A program made the translations under genes and the position numbers. The notes beneath the pieces are model-generated. The model searched no databases. It saw only the letters and a program-made list of their open reading frames with translations, and was not told the DNA's origin. From NCBI GenBank assembly GCA_029168955.1, contig JAPDOI010000964.1:181829-245828 (forward strand): a stretch of 64,000 bases of DNA, written 5' to 3'. Each line of letters starts with the position of its first letter. The stretch's first letter is position 1. Positions 1 to 15,000 of this stretch are shown here, piece after piece. This stretch comes from Aplectana chamaeleonis (lineage: Eukaryota > Nematoda > Chromadorea > Rhabditida > Cosmocercidae).

Positions 1-3000
1 GAGCGCCGGGAACTGTGGACGGGACCCAAGTGGGAGTTCCCAGCGCGCCGGTAAAAGTGGGCGGGACCCAACTGGGAGTCGACAGAGCGCCGGGAACTGT
101 GGACGGGACCCAAGTGGGAGTGCACAGCGCGCCAGTGAAAGTGGGCGGGACCCAACTGGGAGTCGACAGAGCGCCGGGAACTGTGGACGGGACCCAAGTG
201 GGAGTGCACAGCGCGCCAGTGAAAGTGGGAGGGACCCAACTGGGAGTCCACAGAGCGTCAGGAACTGTGTACGAGACCCAAGTTGGAGTGCACAGCGCGC
301 CAGTAAAAGTGGGCGGGACCCAACTGGGAGTCCACAGAGCGCCGGGAACTGTGGACGGCACCCAAGTTGGAGTGCACAGCGCGCCAGTAAAAGTGGGCGG
401 GACCTAACTGGGAGTCCACAGAGCGCCGGGACCTGTGGACGGCACCCAAGTTGGAGTGCACAGCGCGCCAGTAAAGTGGGCGGGACCCAACTGGGAGTCC
501 ACAGAGCGCCGGTAACTGTGGACGGGACCCAAGTTGGAGTGCACAGCGCGCCGGTAAAGTGGGCGGGACCCAACTGGGAGTCCACAGAGCGCCGGTAACT
601 GTGGACGGCACCCAGGTTGGAGTGCACAGCGCGCCAGTAAAAGTGGGCGGGACCCAACTGGGAGTCCACAGAGCGCCGGGAACTGTGGACGGCACCCAAG
701 TGGGTGTTCACAGCGCGCCAGTAAAAGTGGGCGGGACCCAACTGGGAGTCCACAGAGCGCCGGGAACTGTGGACGGCACCCAAGTTGGAGTGCACAGCGC
801 GCCAGTAAAAGTAGGCGGGACCCAACTGGGAGTCCACAGAGCGTCGGGAACTGTGGACGGCACCCAAGTTGGAGTGCACAGCGCGCCAGTAAAAGTGGGC
901 GGGACCCAACTGGGAGTCCAGAGAGCGCCGGAAACTGTGGGCGGGACCCAAGTGGGGGTGCACAGCGCGCCAGTAAAATTGGGCGGGACCCAACTGGGAG
1001 TCCACAGAGCGCCGGTAACTGTGGACGGGACCCAAGATTGGAGTGCACAGCGCGCCGGTAAGTGGGCGGGACCCAACTGGGAGTCCACAGGCGCCGGGAA
1101 CTGTGGACGGGACCCAAGTTGGAGTGCACAGCGCGCCGGTAAAAGTGGGCGGGACCCAACTGGGGAGTCCACAGAGCGCCGGGAACTGTGGACGGGACCC
1201 AAGTTGGAGTGCACAGCGCGCCAGTGAAAGTGGGCGGGACCCAACTGGGAGTCTACAGAGCGCCGGGAACTGTGTATGAGACCCAAGTTGGAGTGCACAG
1301 CGCGCCAGTAAAAGTGGGCGGGACCCAACTGGGAGTCCACAGAGCGCCGGGAACCGTGGACGGGACCCAAGTGGGAGCTCACAGCGCGCCGGTAAAAGTG
1401 GGCGGGACCCAACTGGGAGTCCACAGAGCGCCGGGAACTATGGACGGCACCCAGGTTGGAGTGCACAGCGCGCCAGTAAAGTGGGCGGGACCCAACTGGG
1501 AGTCCACAGAGCGCCGGTAACTGGGGACGGCACCTAAGTTGGAGTGCACAGCGCGCCAGTAAAAGTGGGCGGGACCCAACTGGGAGTCCACAGAGCGCCG
1601 GTAACTGTGGACGGCACCCAAGTTGGAGTGCACAGCGCGCCAGTAAAAGTGGGCGGGACCCAACTGGGAGTCCACAGAGCGCCGGGAACTGTGGACGGGA
1701 CCCAAGTTGGAGTGCACAGCGCGCCAGTAAAAGTGGGCGGGACCCAACTGGGAGTCCACAGAGCGCCGGTAACTGTGGACGGCACCCAAGTTGGAGTGCA
1801 CAGCGCGACAGTAAAAGTGGGCGGAACCCAACTGGGAGTCCACAGAGCGTCGGGAACTGTGGACGGCACCCAAGTTGGAGTGCACAGCGCGCCAGTAAAA
1901 GTGGGCGGGACCCAACTGGGAGTCCACAGAGCGCCGGTAACTGTGGACGGCACCCAAGTTGGAGTGCACAGCGCGACAGTAAAAGTGGGCGGAGCCCAAC
2001 TGGGAGTCCACAGAGCGTCGGGAACTGTGGACGGGACCCAAGTTGGAGTGCACAGCGCGCCAGTAAAGTGGGCGGGACCCAACTGGGAGGCGACAGAGCG
2101 CCGGGAACTGTGGACGGCACCCAGGTTGGAGTGCACAGCGCGCCAGTAAAAGTGGGCGGGACCCAACTGGGAGTCCACAGAGCGCCGGGAACTGTGGACG
2201 GGACCCAAGTTGGAGTGCACAGCGCGCCAGTAAAGTGGGCGGGACCCAACTGGGGAGTCCACAGAGCGCCGTCGGGAACTGTGGACGGCACCCAAGTTGG
2301 AGTGCACAGCGCGCCAGTAAAAGTGGGCGGGACCCAACTGGGAGTCCACAGAGCGCCGGTAACTGTGGACGGGACCCAAGTTGGAGTGCACAGCGCGCCA
2401 GTAAAGTGGGCGGGACCCAACTGGGAGTCCACAGAGCGCCGGGAACTGTGGACGGGACCCAAGTTGGAGTGCACAGCGCGCCAGTAAAAGTGGGCGGGAC
2501 CCAACTGGGAGTCCACAGAGCGCCGGGAACTGTGGACGGGACCCAGGTTGGAGTGCACAGCGCGCCAGTAAAAGTGGGCGGGACCCAACTGGGAGTCCAC
2601 AGAGCGCCGGTAACTGTGGACGGCACCCAAGTTGGAGTGCACAGCGCGCCAGTAAAAGTGGGCGGGACCCAACTGGGAGTCCACAGAGCGCCGGTAACTG
2701 TGGACGGCACCCAGGTTGGAGTGCACAGCGCGCCAGTAAAAGTGGGCGGGACCCAACTGGGAGTCCACAGAGCGCCGGTAACTGTGGACGGCACCCAGGT
2801 TGGAGTGCACAGCGCGCCAGTAAAAGTGGGCGGGACCCAACTGGGAGTCCACAGAGCGCCGGGAACTGTGGACGGCACCCAGTTGGAGTGCACAGCGCGC
2901 CAGTAAAAGTGGGCGGGACCCAACTGGGAGTCCACAGAGCGCCGGGAACTGTGGACGGGACCCAAGTTGGAGTGCACAGCGCGCCAGTAAAAGTGGGCCG

Positions 3001-6000
3001 GGACCCAACTGGGAGTCCACAGAGCGCCGGGAACTGTGGACGGCACCCAAGTTGGAGTGCACAGCGCGCCAGTAAAAGTGGGCGGGACCCAACTGGGAGT
3101 CCACAGAGCGCCGGGAACTGTGGACGGCACCCAAGTTGGAGTGCACAGCGCGTCAGTAAAAGTGGGCGGGACCCAACTGGGAGTCCACAGAGCGCCGGTA
3201 ACTGTGGACGGCACCCAGGTTGGAGTGCACAGCGCGCCAGTAAAAGTGGGCGGGACCCAACTGGGAGTCCACAGAGCGCCGGGAACTGTGGACGGCACCC
3301 AGTTGGAGTGCACAGCGCGCCAGTAAAAGTGGGCGGGACCCAACTGGGAGTCCACAGAGCGCCGGGAACTGTGGACGGGACCCAGAGTTGGAGTGCACAG
3401 CGCGCCGGTAAACGTGGGAGGGACCCAAATGGGAGTCCACAGAGCGCCGGGAACTGTGGACGAGACCCAAGTTGGAGTGCACAGCGCGCCAGTAAAAGTG
3501 GGCGGGACCCAACTGGGAGTCTACAGAGCGCCGGGAACTGTGTACGAGACCCAAGATGGAGTGCACAGCACGCTAGTAAAAGTGGGCGGGACCCAGCTGG
3601 GAGTCCACAGAGCGCCGGGAACTGGGGACGGGACCCAAGTGGGAGGGCACAGCGCGCCAGTAAAGTGGGCGGGACCCAACTGGGAGTCCACAGAGCGCCG
3701 GGAACTGTGGACGGGACCCAAGTTGGAGTTCACAGCGCGCCGGTAAAAGTGGCCGGGAGCCAACTGGGAGTCCACAGAGCGCCGGGACCTGTGGACGGCA
3801 CCCAAGTTGGAGTGCACAGCGCGCCAGTAAAAGTGGGCGGGACCCATCTGGGAGTCCACAGAGCGCCGGGAACTGTGGACGGGACCCAGGATTGGAGTGC
3901 ACAGCGCGCCAGTGAAAGTGGGCGGGACCCAACTGGGAGTCCACAGAGCGCCGGGAACTGTGGACGGCACCCAAGTTGGAGTGCACAGCGCGCCAGTAAA
4001 AGTGGGCGGGACCCAACTGGGAGTCCACAGAGCGCCGGGAACTGTGGACGGGACCCAAGTTGGAGTGCACACCGCGCCGGTAAAAGTGGGCGGGACCCAA
4101 CTGGGAGTCCACAGACCGTCGGGAACTGTGGCCGGCGCCCAAGATGGAGTGCACAGCGCGCCCGTAGAGGTGGGCGGGACCCACCTCGAAGTCCACAGAG
4201 CGCCGGTAACTGTGGACGGCACCCAAGTTGGAGTGCACAGCGCGCCGGTAAAAGTGGGCGGGACCCAACTGGGAGTCCACAGAGCGCCGGTAACTGTGGA
4301 CGGCACCCAGGTTGGAGTGCACAGCGCGCCAGTAAAGTGGGCGGGACCCAACTGGGAGTCCACAGAGCGCCGGGAACTGTGGACGGCACCCAAGTTGGAG
4401 TGCACAGCGCGCCAGTAAAAGTGGGCGGGACCCAACTGGAGTCCACAGAGCGCCGGGAACTGTGTACGAGACCCAAGTTGGAGTGCACAGCGCGCCAGTA
4501 AAAGTGGGCGGGACCCAACTGGGAATCCACAGAGCGCCGGGAACTGTGGACGGCACCCAAGTTGGAGTGCACAGCGCGCCAGTGAAAGTGGGCGGGACCC
4601 AAGTGGGAGTGCGCAGGGCGCCGGTAAAAGTGGATGGGACCCAAGGGGGAGGGCACAGGGCGCCGGTAAAGTGGGCGGGACCCAACTGGGAGTCCACAGA
4701 GCGCCGGGGACCGTGGACGGCACCCAAGTGGGAGTGCACAGCGCGCCGGGAAAAGTGGGTGGGACCCAACTGGGGGTCCACAGAGCGTCGAGAATTGTGG
4801 ACCCAAGTTGGAGTGCACAGCGCGCCAGTAAAAGTGGGCGGAACCCAACTGGGGGTCCACAGAGCGCCGGGAACTGTGGACGGGACCCAAGTGGGAGTGC
4901 ACAGCGCTCCGGTAAAAGTGGGCGGGACCCAACTGGGAGTCCACAGAGCGCCGGGAACTGTGGACGGAACCCAAGTGGGAGTGCACAGCGCGCCAGTAAA
5001 AGTGGGCGGGACCCAACTGGGGAGTCCACAGAGCGCCGGGAACTGTGGACGGGACCCAAGTTGGAGTGCACAGCGCGCCGGTAAAAGTGGGCGGGACCCA
5101 ACTGGGAGTCCACAGAGCGTCGGGAACTGTGGACGGGACCCAGGTTGGAGTGCACAGCGCGCCGGTAAAAGTGGGCGGGACCCAACTGGGAGTCCACAGA
5201 GCGCCGGTAACTGTGGACGGCACCCAAGTTGGAGTGCACAGCGCGCCAGTAAAAGTGGGCGGACCCAACTGGGAGTCCACAGAGCGCCGGGAACTGTGGA
5301 CGGCACCCAAGTTGGAGTGCACAGCGCGCCAGTAAAAGTGGGCGGGACCCAACTGGGAGTCCACAGAGCGTCGGGAACTGTGGACGGGACCCAGGTTGGA
5401 GTGCACAGCGCGCCAGTAAAAGTGGGCGGGACCCAACTGGGAGTCCACAGAGCGTCGGGAACTGTGGACGGCACCCAAGTTGGAGTGCACAGCGCGCCAG
5501 TAGAAGTGGGCGGGACCCAACCGGGAGTCCACAGAGCGCCGGTAACTGTGGACGGCACCCAAGTTGGAGTGCACAGCGCGCCAGTAAAAGTGGGCGGGAC
5601 CCAACTGGGAGTCCACAGAGCGCCGGTAACTGTGGACGGGACCCAAGTTGGAGTGCACAGCGCGCCAGTAAAAAAGGGCGGGGCCCAACTGGAAGTCCAC
5701 AGAGCGTCGGGAACTGTGGACGGGACCCAAGTTGGAGTGCACAGCGCGCCAGTAAAAGTGGGCGGGACCCAACTGGGAGTCCACAGAGCGCCGGTAACTG
5801 TGGACGGCACCCAAGTTGGAGTGCACAGCGCGACAGTAAAAGTGGGCGGGACCCAACTGGGAGTCCACAGAGCGTCGGGAACTGTGGACGGGACCCAAGT
5901 TGGAGTGCACAGCGCGCCAGTAAAAGTGGGCGGGACCCAACTGGGAGTCCACAGAGCGCCGGGAACTGTGGACGGGACCCAAGTTGGAGTGCACAGCGCG

Positions 6001-9000
6001 ACAGTAAAAGTGGGCGGGACCAAACTGGGAGTCCACAGAGCGTCGGGAACTGTGGACGGGACCCAAGTTGGAGTGCACAGCGCGCCAGTAAAAGTGGGCG
6101 GGACCCAACTGGGAGTCCACAGAGCACCGGTAACTGTGGACGGCACCCAAGTTGGAGTGCACAGCGCGCCAGTAAAAGTGGTCGGGACCCAACTGGGAGT
6201 AAACAGAGCGCCGGGAATAGTGGACGGGACCCCAGTTGGAGTGCACAACGCGCCGGTAAAAGTAGGCGGGACCCAACTGGGAGTCCACAGAGCGCCGGGA
6301 ACTGTGGACGGGACCCAAGTGGGAGTGCACAGCGCGCCAGTAAAAGTGGGCGGGACCCAACCGGGAGTCTACAGAGCGCCGGGAACTGTGGACGGGACCC
6401 AAGTGGGAGTTCCCAGCGCGCCGGTAAAAGTGGGCGGGACCCTACCGGGAGTCCACAGAGCGCCGGGAACTGTGGACGGCACCCAAGTTGGAGTGCACAG
6501 CGCGCCAGTAAAAGTGGGCGGGACCCAACTGGGAGTCCACAGAGCGCCGGTAAAAGTGGGCGGGACCCAAGTGGGAGTGCACAGCGCGCCGGTAAAAGTG
6601 GGCGGGACCCTACCGGGAGTCCACAGAGCGCCGGGAACTGTGGACGGCACCCAAGTTGGAGTGCACAGCGCGCCAGTAAAAGTGGGCGGGACCCAACTGG
6701 GAGTCCACAGAGCGCCGGGAACTGTGGACGGGGCCCACGTTGGAGGGCACAGCGCGCCAGTAAAGTGGGCGGGGCCCAACTGGGGAGTCCACAGAGCGCC
6801 GGTAACTGTGGACGGGACCCGAGTGGGAGTGCAAAACGCGCCGGTAAAAGTAGGCGGGACCCAACTGGGAGTCCACAGAGCGCCGGGAACTGTGGACGGG
6901 AGCCAACTGGGAATGCACAGCGCTCCGGAAAAAGTGGGCGGGACCCAACTGGGAGTCAACAGAGCGCCGGGAACTGTGGACGGCACCCAAGTTGGAGTGC
7001 ACAGCGCGCCAGTAAAAGTGGGCGGGACCCAACTGGGAGTCCACAGAGCGCCGGGAACTGTGGACGGCACCCAAGTTGGAGTGCACAGCGCGCCAGTAAA
7101 AGTGGGCGGGACCTAACTGGGAGTCCACAGAGCGTCGGGAACTGTGGACGGCACCCAAGTTGGAGTGCACAGCGCGCCAGTAAAAGTGGGCGGGACCCAA
7201 CTGGGAGTCCACAGAGCGCCGGGAACTGTGGACGGGACCCAAGTGGGAGTGCACAGAGCGCCAGTAAAAGTGGGCGGGACCCAACTGGGAGTCCACAGAG
7301 CGCCGGGAACTGTGGACGGGACCCAGAGTGGAGTGCACAGCGCGCCGGTAAAAGTGGGCGGGACCCAACTGGGAGTCCACAGAGCGCCGGTAACTGTGGA
7401 CGGGACCCAGTTGGAGTGCACAGCGCGCCAGTAAAAGTGGGCGGGACCCAACTGGGAGTCCACAGAGCGTCGGGAACTGTGGACGGCACCCAAGTTGGAG
7501 TGCACAGCGCGCCAGTAAAAGTGGGCGGGACCCAACTGGGAGTCCACAGAGCGCCGGGAACTGTGGACGGGACCCAAGTGGGAGTTCCCAGCGCGCCGGT
7601 AAAAGTGGGCGGGACCCAACTGGGAGTCCACAGAGCGCCGGAAACTGTGGACGGGACCCAAGTGGGAGTGCACAGCGCGCCAGTGAAAGTGGGCGGGACC
7701 CAAGTTGGAGTGCACAGAGCGCCGGGAACTGTGGACGGGACCCAGGTTGGAGTGCACAGCGCGCCAGTAAAAGTGGGCGGGACCCAACTGGGGAGTCCAC
7801 AGAGCGCCGGTAACTGTGGACGGCACCCAAGTTGGAGTGCACAGCGCGCCGGTAAAAGTGGGCGGGACCCATCTGGGAGTCCACAGAGCGCCGGGAACTG
7901 TGGACGGGACCCAACTGGGAGTGCACAGCGCTCCGGAAAAAGTGGGCGGGACCCAACTGGGAGTAAACAGAGCGCCGGGAATAGTGGACGGGACCCGAGT
8001 GGGAGTGCACAGCGCTCCGGAAAAAGTGGGCGGGACCCAACTGGGAGTAAACAGAGCGCCAGGAATAGTGGACGGGACCCAAGTAGGGGTGCACGGCGCG
8101 CCGGTAAAAGTGGGGGGGACCCAAGCGGGAGGCCACAGGGCGCCGGGAACTGTGGAGGGGACACAAGCTGGAGTGCACAGCGCGCCAGTAAAGTGGGCGG
8201 GACCCAACTGGGAGTCCACAGGCGCCGGGAACTGTGGACGGGACCCAAGTTGGAGTGCACAGCGCGCCGGTAAAGGTGGGCAGGACCCAGCTGGGAGTAC
8301 ACAGAGCGTCGGGAACTGTGGGCGGGACCCAAGTTGGAGTGCACAGCGCGCCGGTAAAAGTGGGCGGGACCCAACTGGGAGTCCACATAGCGTCGGGAAC
8401 TGAGGACGGGACTCAAGTTGGAGTGCACAGCGCGCCAGTAAAGTGGGCGGGACCCAACTGGGAGTCTACAGAGCGCCGGGAACTGTGGACGGGACCCACG
8501 TTGGAGTGCACAGCGCGCCAGTAAAAGTGGGCGGGACTCAACTGGGAGTCCACAGAGCGCCGGGAACTGTGGACGGCACCCAAGTTGGAGTGCACAGCGC
8601 GCCGGTAAAAGTGGGCGGGACCCAACTGGGAGTGCACAGAGCGCCGAGAACTGTGGAAGGGACCCAAGTGGGAGTGCACAGCGCGCCGGTAAACGTGGGA
8701 GGGACCCAACTGGGAGTCCACAGAGCGCCGGGAACTGTGGACGAGACCCAAGTTGGAGTGCACAGCGCGCCAGTAAAAGTGGGCGGGACCCAACTGGGAG
8801 TCCACAGAGCGCCGGGAACTGTGGACGGCACCCAAGTTGGAGTGCACAGCGCGCCAGTAAAAGTGGGCGGGACCCAACTGGGAGTCCACAGAGCGCCGGG
8901 AACTGTGGACGGCACCCAAGTTGGAGTGCACAGCGCGCCAGTAAAAGTGGGCGGGACCTAACTGGGAGTCCACAGAGCGTCGGGAACTGTGGACGGCACC

Positions 9001-12000
9001 CAAGTTGGAGTGCACAGCGCGCCAGTAAAAGTGGGCGGGACCCAACTGGGAGTCCACAGAGCGCCGGGAACTGTGGACGGGACCCAAGTGGGAGTGCACA
9101 GCGCGCCAGTGAAAGTGGGCGGGACCCAACTGGGAGTCTACAGAGCGCCGGGGACTGGGTACGAGACCCAAGGTGGAGTGCACAGCGCGCCGGTAAAAGT
9201 GAGCGGGACCCAACTGGGAGTCCACAGAGCGTCGGGAACTGTGGACGGGACCCAAGTGGGAAAGCACAACGCGCCGGGAAAGGTAGGCGGGACCGAACTG
9301 GGGGGAAACAGAGCGCCGGGAACTGTGGACGGGACCCAAGTGGGAGTGCACAGCGCGCCGGTAAAGTGGGCGGGACCCAACTGGGAGTCCACAGAGCGCC
9401 GGGAACTGTGGACGGGACCCAAGTTGGAGTGCACAGCGCGCCAGTAAAGTGGGCGGGACCCAACTGGGAGTCCACAGAGCGCCGGGAACTGTGGACGGGA
9501 CCCAAGTTGGAGTGCACAGCGCGCCAGTAAAAGTGGGCGGGACCCAACTGGGAGTCCACAGAGCGCCGGGAACTGTGGACGGGACCCAGAGTGGGAGTGC
9601 ACAGCGCGCCGGTAAAGTGGGCGGGACCCAACTGGGAGTCCACAGAGCGCCGGGAACTGTGGACGGGACCCAGGTTGGAGTGCACAGCGCGCCGGTAAAA
9701 GTGGGCGGGACCCAACTGGGAGTCCACAGAGCGCCGGGAACTGTGGACGGGACCCAAGTTGGAGTGCACAGCGCGCCAGTAAAGTGGGCGGGACCCAACT
9801 GGGAGTCCACAGAGCGCCGGGAACTGTGGACGGCACCCATGTAGGAGTGCACAGCGCGCCGGTAAAAGTGGGCGGGACCCAACTGGGAGTCCACAGAGCG
9901 CCGGGAACTGTGGACGGGACCCAAGTAGGAGTGCACAGCGCGCCAGTAAAAGTGGGCGGGACCCAACTGGGAGTCCACAGAGCGCCGGGAACTGTGGACG
10001 GGACCCAAGTTGGAGTGCACAGCGCGCCGGTAAAAGTGGGCGGGACCCAACTGGGAGTCCACAGAGCGCCGGGAACTGTGGACGGGACCCAAGTGGGAGT
10101 GCACAGCGCGCCAGTGAAAGTGGGCGGGACCCAACTGGGAGTCGACAGAGCGCCGGGAACTGTGGACGGGACCCAAGTGGGAGTGCACAGCGCGCCAGTG
10201 AAAGTGGGAGGGACCCAACTGGGGAGTCGACAGAGCGCCGGGAACTGTGGACGGGACCCAAGTGGGAGTGCACAGCGCGCCAGTGAAAGTGGGAGGGACC
10301 CAACTGGGAGTCCACAGAGCGTCAGGAACTGTGTACGAGACCCAAGTTGGAGTGCACAGCGCGCCAGTAAAAGTGGGCGGGACCCAACTGGGAGTCCACA
10401 GAGCGCCGGGAACTGTGGACGGGACCCAGGAGGGAGTGCACAGCGCGCCGGTAAAAGTGGGCGGGACCCAACTGGGAGTCCACAGAGCGCCGGGAACTGT
10501 GGACGGGACCCAGGTTGGAGTGCACAGCGCGCCAGTAAAAGTGGGCGGGACCCAACTGGGAGTCCACAGAGCGCCGGGAACTGTGGACGGGACCCAAGTT
10601 GGAGTGCACAGCGCGCCAGAAAAAGGGGGCGGGACCCAACTGGGAGTCCACAGAGCGCCGGGAACTGTGGACGGGACCCAAGTTGGAGTGCACAGCGCGC
10701 CGGTAAAAGTGGGCGGGACCCAACTGGGAGTCCACAGAGCGCCGGGAACTGTGGACGGAACCCAAGTTGGAGTGCACAGCGCGCCAGTAAAAGTGGGCGG
10801 GACCCAACTGGGAGTCCACAGAGCGCCGGGAACTGTGGACGGCACCCAGGATGGAGTGCACAGCGCGCCAGTAAAAGTGGGCGGGACCCAACTGGGAGTC
10901 CACAGAGCGCCGGGAACTGTGGACGGCACCCAAGATTGGAGTGCACAGCGCGCCAGTAAAAGTGGGCGGGACCCAACTGGGAGTCCACAGAGCGCCGGTA
11001 ACTGTGGACGGCACCCAAGTTGGAGTGCACAGCGCGCCAGTAAAGTGGGCGGGACCCAACTGGGAGTCCACAGAGCGCCGGGAACTGTGGACGGGACCCA
11101 AGTTGGAGTGCACAGCGCGCCAGTAAAGTGGGCGGGACCCAACTGGGAGTCCACAGAGCGCCGGTAACTGTGGACGGCACCCAGAGTTGGAGTGCACAGC
11201 GCGCCAGTAAAAGTGGGCGGGACCCAACTGGGAGTCCACAGAGCGCCGGGAACTGTGGACGGGACCCAAGTTGGAGTGCACAGCGCGCCAGTAAAAGTGG
11301 GCGGGACCCAACTGGGAGTCCACAGAGCGTCGGGAACTGTGGACGGGACCCAAGTTGGAGTGCACAGCGCGCCAGTAAAAGTGGGCGGGACCCAACTGGG
11401 AGTCCACAGAGCGCCGGGAACTGTGGACGGGACCCAAGTTGGAGTGCACAGCGCGCCAGTAAAAGTGGGCGGTACCCAACTGGGAGTCCACAGAGCGCCG
11501 GGAACTGTGGACGGGACCCAAGTTGGAGTGCACAGCGCGCCAGTAAAAGTGGGCGGGACCAAACTGGGAGTCCACAGAGCGTCGGGAACTGTGGACGGGA
11601 CCCAAGTTGGAGTGCACAGCGCGCCAGTAAAGTGGGCGGGACCCAACTGGGGAGTCCACAGAGCGTCGGGAACTGTGGACGGGACCCAAGTTGGAGTGCA
11701 CAGCGCGCCAGTAAAAGTGGGCGGGACCCAACTGGGAGTCCACAGAGCACCGGTAACTGTGGACGGCACCCAAGTTGGAGTGCACAGCGCGACAGTAAAA
11801 GTGGGCGGAACCCAACTGGGAGTCCACAGAGCGTCGGGAACTGTGGACGGGACCCAAGTTGGAGTGCACAGCGCGCCAGTAAAAGTGGGCGGGACCCAAC
11901 TGGGAGTCCACAGAGCGTCGGGAACTGTGGACGGGACCCAAGTTGGAGTGCACAGCGCGCCAGTAAATGTGGGCGGAACCCAACTGGGAGTCCACAGAGC

Positions 12001-15000
12001 GCCGGTAACTGTGGACGGGACCCAAGTGGGAGTGCACAGCGCGCCAGTGAAAGTGGGCGGGACCCAACTGGGAGTCCACAGAGCCTCGGGAACTGTGGAC
12101 GGGACCCAAGTTGGAGTGCACAGCGCGACAGTAAAAGTGGGCGGAACCCAACTGGGAGTCCACAGAGCGCCGGTAACTGTGGACGGCACCCAAGTTGGAG
12201 TGCCCAGCGCGCCAGTAAAAAAGGGCGGGACCCAACTGGGAGTCCACAGAGCGCCGGTAACTGTGGACGGCACCTAAGTTGGAGTGCACAGCGCGCCAGT
12301 AAAGTGGGCGGGACCCAACTGGGAGTCCACAGAGCGCCGGGAACTGTGTACGAGACCCAAGTTGGAGTGCACAGCGCGCTAGTAAAAGTGGGCGGGACCC
12401 AGCTGGGAGTCCACAGAGCGCCGGGAACTGTGGACGGGACCCAAGGGGGAGTGCACAGCGCGCCGGTAAAGGTGGGCGGGAGCCAGCTGGGAGTCCACAG
12501 AGCGTCGGGAACTGTGGACGGGACCCAGTTGGAGTGCACAGCGCGCCAGTAAAAGTGGGCGGGACCCAACTGGGAGTCCACAGAGCGCCGGGAACTGTGG
12601 ACGGGACCCAAGTGGGAGTGCACAGCGCGCCGGTAAAAGTGGGCGGGACCCTACCGGGAGTCCACAGAGCGCCGGGAACTGTGGACGGCACCCAAGTTGG
12701 AGTGCACAGCGCGCCAGTAAAAGTGGGCGGGACCCAACTGGGAGTCCACAGAGCGCCGGGAACTGTGGACGGCACCCAAGTTGGAGTGCACAGCGCGCCA
12801 GTAAAAGTGGGCGGGACCCAACTGGGAGTCCACAGAGCGCCGGGAACTGTGGACGGGACCCAAGTGGGAGTGCACAGCGCGCCAGTGAAAGTGGACGGGA
12901 CCCAACTGGGAGTCGACAGAGCGCCGGGAACTGTGGACGGGACCCAAGTGGGAGTGCACAGCGCGCCAGTAAAAGTGGGCGGGACCCAACTGGGAGTCCA
13001 CAGAGCGCCGGGAACTGTGGACGGGACCCAGAGTTGGAGTGCACAGCGCGCCAGTAAAAGTGGGCGGGACCCAACTGGGAGTCCACAGAGCGCCGGGAAC
13101 TGTGGACGGCACCCAACTGGGAGTGCACAGCGCGCCAGTAAAAGTGGGCGGGACCCAACTGGGAGTCCACAGAGCGCCGGGAACTGTGGACGGGACCCAA
13201 GTGGGAGTGCACAGCGCGCCAGTGAAAGTGGGAGGGACCCAACTGGGAGTCCACAGAGCGTCAGGAACTGTGTACGAGACCCAAGTTGGAGTGCACAGCG
13301 CGCCAGTAAAAGTGGGCGGGACCCAACTGGGAGTCCACAGAGCGCCGGGAACTGTGGACGGGACCCAGTTGGAGTGCACAGCGCGCCAGTAAAAGTGGGC
13401 GGGACCCAACTGGGGAGTCCACAGAGCGCCGGGAACTGTGGACGGGACCCAGGTTGGAGTGCACAGCGCGCCGGTAAAAGTGGGGGGGACCCAACTGGGA
13501 GTCCACAGAGCGCCGGGAACTGTGGACGGGACCCAAGTGGGAGTTCACAGCGCGCCAGTAAAAGTGGGCGGGACCCAACTGGGAGTCCACAGAGCGCCGG
13601 GAACTGTGGACGGCACCCAAGTTGGAGTGCACAGCGCGCCAGTAAAAGTGGGCGGGACCCAACTGTGAGTCCACAGAGCGCCGGGAACTGTGGACGGCAC
13701 CCAGAGTTGGAGTGCACAGCGCGCCGGTAAAAGTGGGCGGGACCCAACTGGGAGTCCACAGAGCGCCGGGAACTGTGGACGGGACCCAGGTTGGAGTGCA
13801 CAGCGCGCCAGTAAAAGTGGGCGGGACCCAACTGGGAGTCCACAGAGCGCCGGGAACGGTGGACGGGACCCAAGTTGGAGTGCACAGCGCGCCGATAAAA
13901 GTGGGCGGGACCCAACTGGGAGTCCACGGAGCGCCGGGAACTGTAGACGGGACCCAAGTAGGAGTGCACAGCGCTATTAAAAGTGGGCGGGACCCAACTG
14001 GGAGTCCACAGGCGCCGGGAACTGTGGACGGGACCCAAGTTGGAGTGCACAGCGCGCCGGTAAAAGTGGGGGGGCCCCACCTGGGAGTCCCCAGAGCGAC
14101 GGGACCTGTGGGCGGGACCCAAGTGGGAGTGCACAGCGCGCCGGTAAAAGTGGGCGGGACCCTACCGGGAGTCCACAGAGCGCCGGGAACTGTGGACGGC
14201 ACCCAAGTTGGAGTGCACAGCGCGCCAGTAAAAGTGGGCGGGACCCAACTGGGAGTCCACAGAGCGCAGGGAACTGTGGATGGGACCCAAGTTGGAGTGC
14301 ACAGCGCGCCAGTAAAGTGGGCGGGACCCAACTGGGAGTCCACAGAGCGCCGGGAACTGTGGACGGGACCCAGAGTTGGAGTGCACAGCGCGCCGGTAAA
14401 AGTGGGCGGGACCCAACCGGGAGTCCACAGAGCGCCGGGAACTGTGGACGGCACCCAAGTTGGAGTGCACAGCGCGCCAGTAAAAGTGGGCGGGACCCAA
14501 CTGGGAGTCCACAGAGCGCCGGGAACTGTGGACGGCACCCAAGTTGGAGTGCACAGCGCGCCAGTAAAAGTGGGCGGGACCTAACCGGGAGTCTACGGAG
14601 CGCCGGGAACTGTGGACGGGACCCAAGTGGGAGTGCACAGCGCGCCGGTAAAATTGGGCGGGACCCAACTGGGAGTCCACAGAGCGCCGGGAACTGTGGA
14701 CGGGACCCAAGTTGGAGTGCACAGCGCGCCGGTAAAGTGGGCGGGACCCAACTGGGAGTCCACAGAGCGTCGGGAACTGTGGACGGGACCCAAGTTGGAG
14801 TGCACAGCGCGCCGGTAAAGTGGGCGGGACCCAACTGGGAGTCCACAGAGCGCCGGGAACTGTGGACGGGACCCAAGTTGGAGTGCACAGCGCGCCAGTA
14901 AAAGTGGGCGGGACCCAACTGGGAGTCCACAGAGCGCCGGGAACTGTGGACGGGACCCAAGTTGGAGTGCACAGCGCGCCGGTAAAAGTGGGCGGAACCC

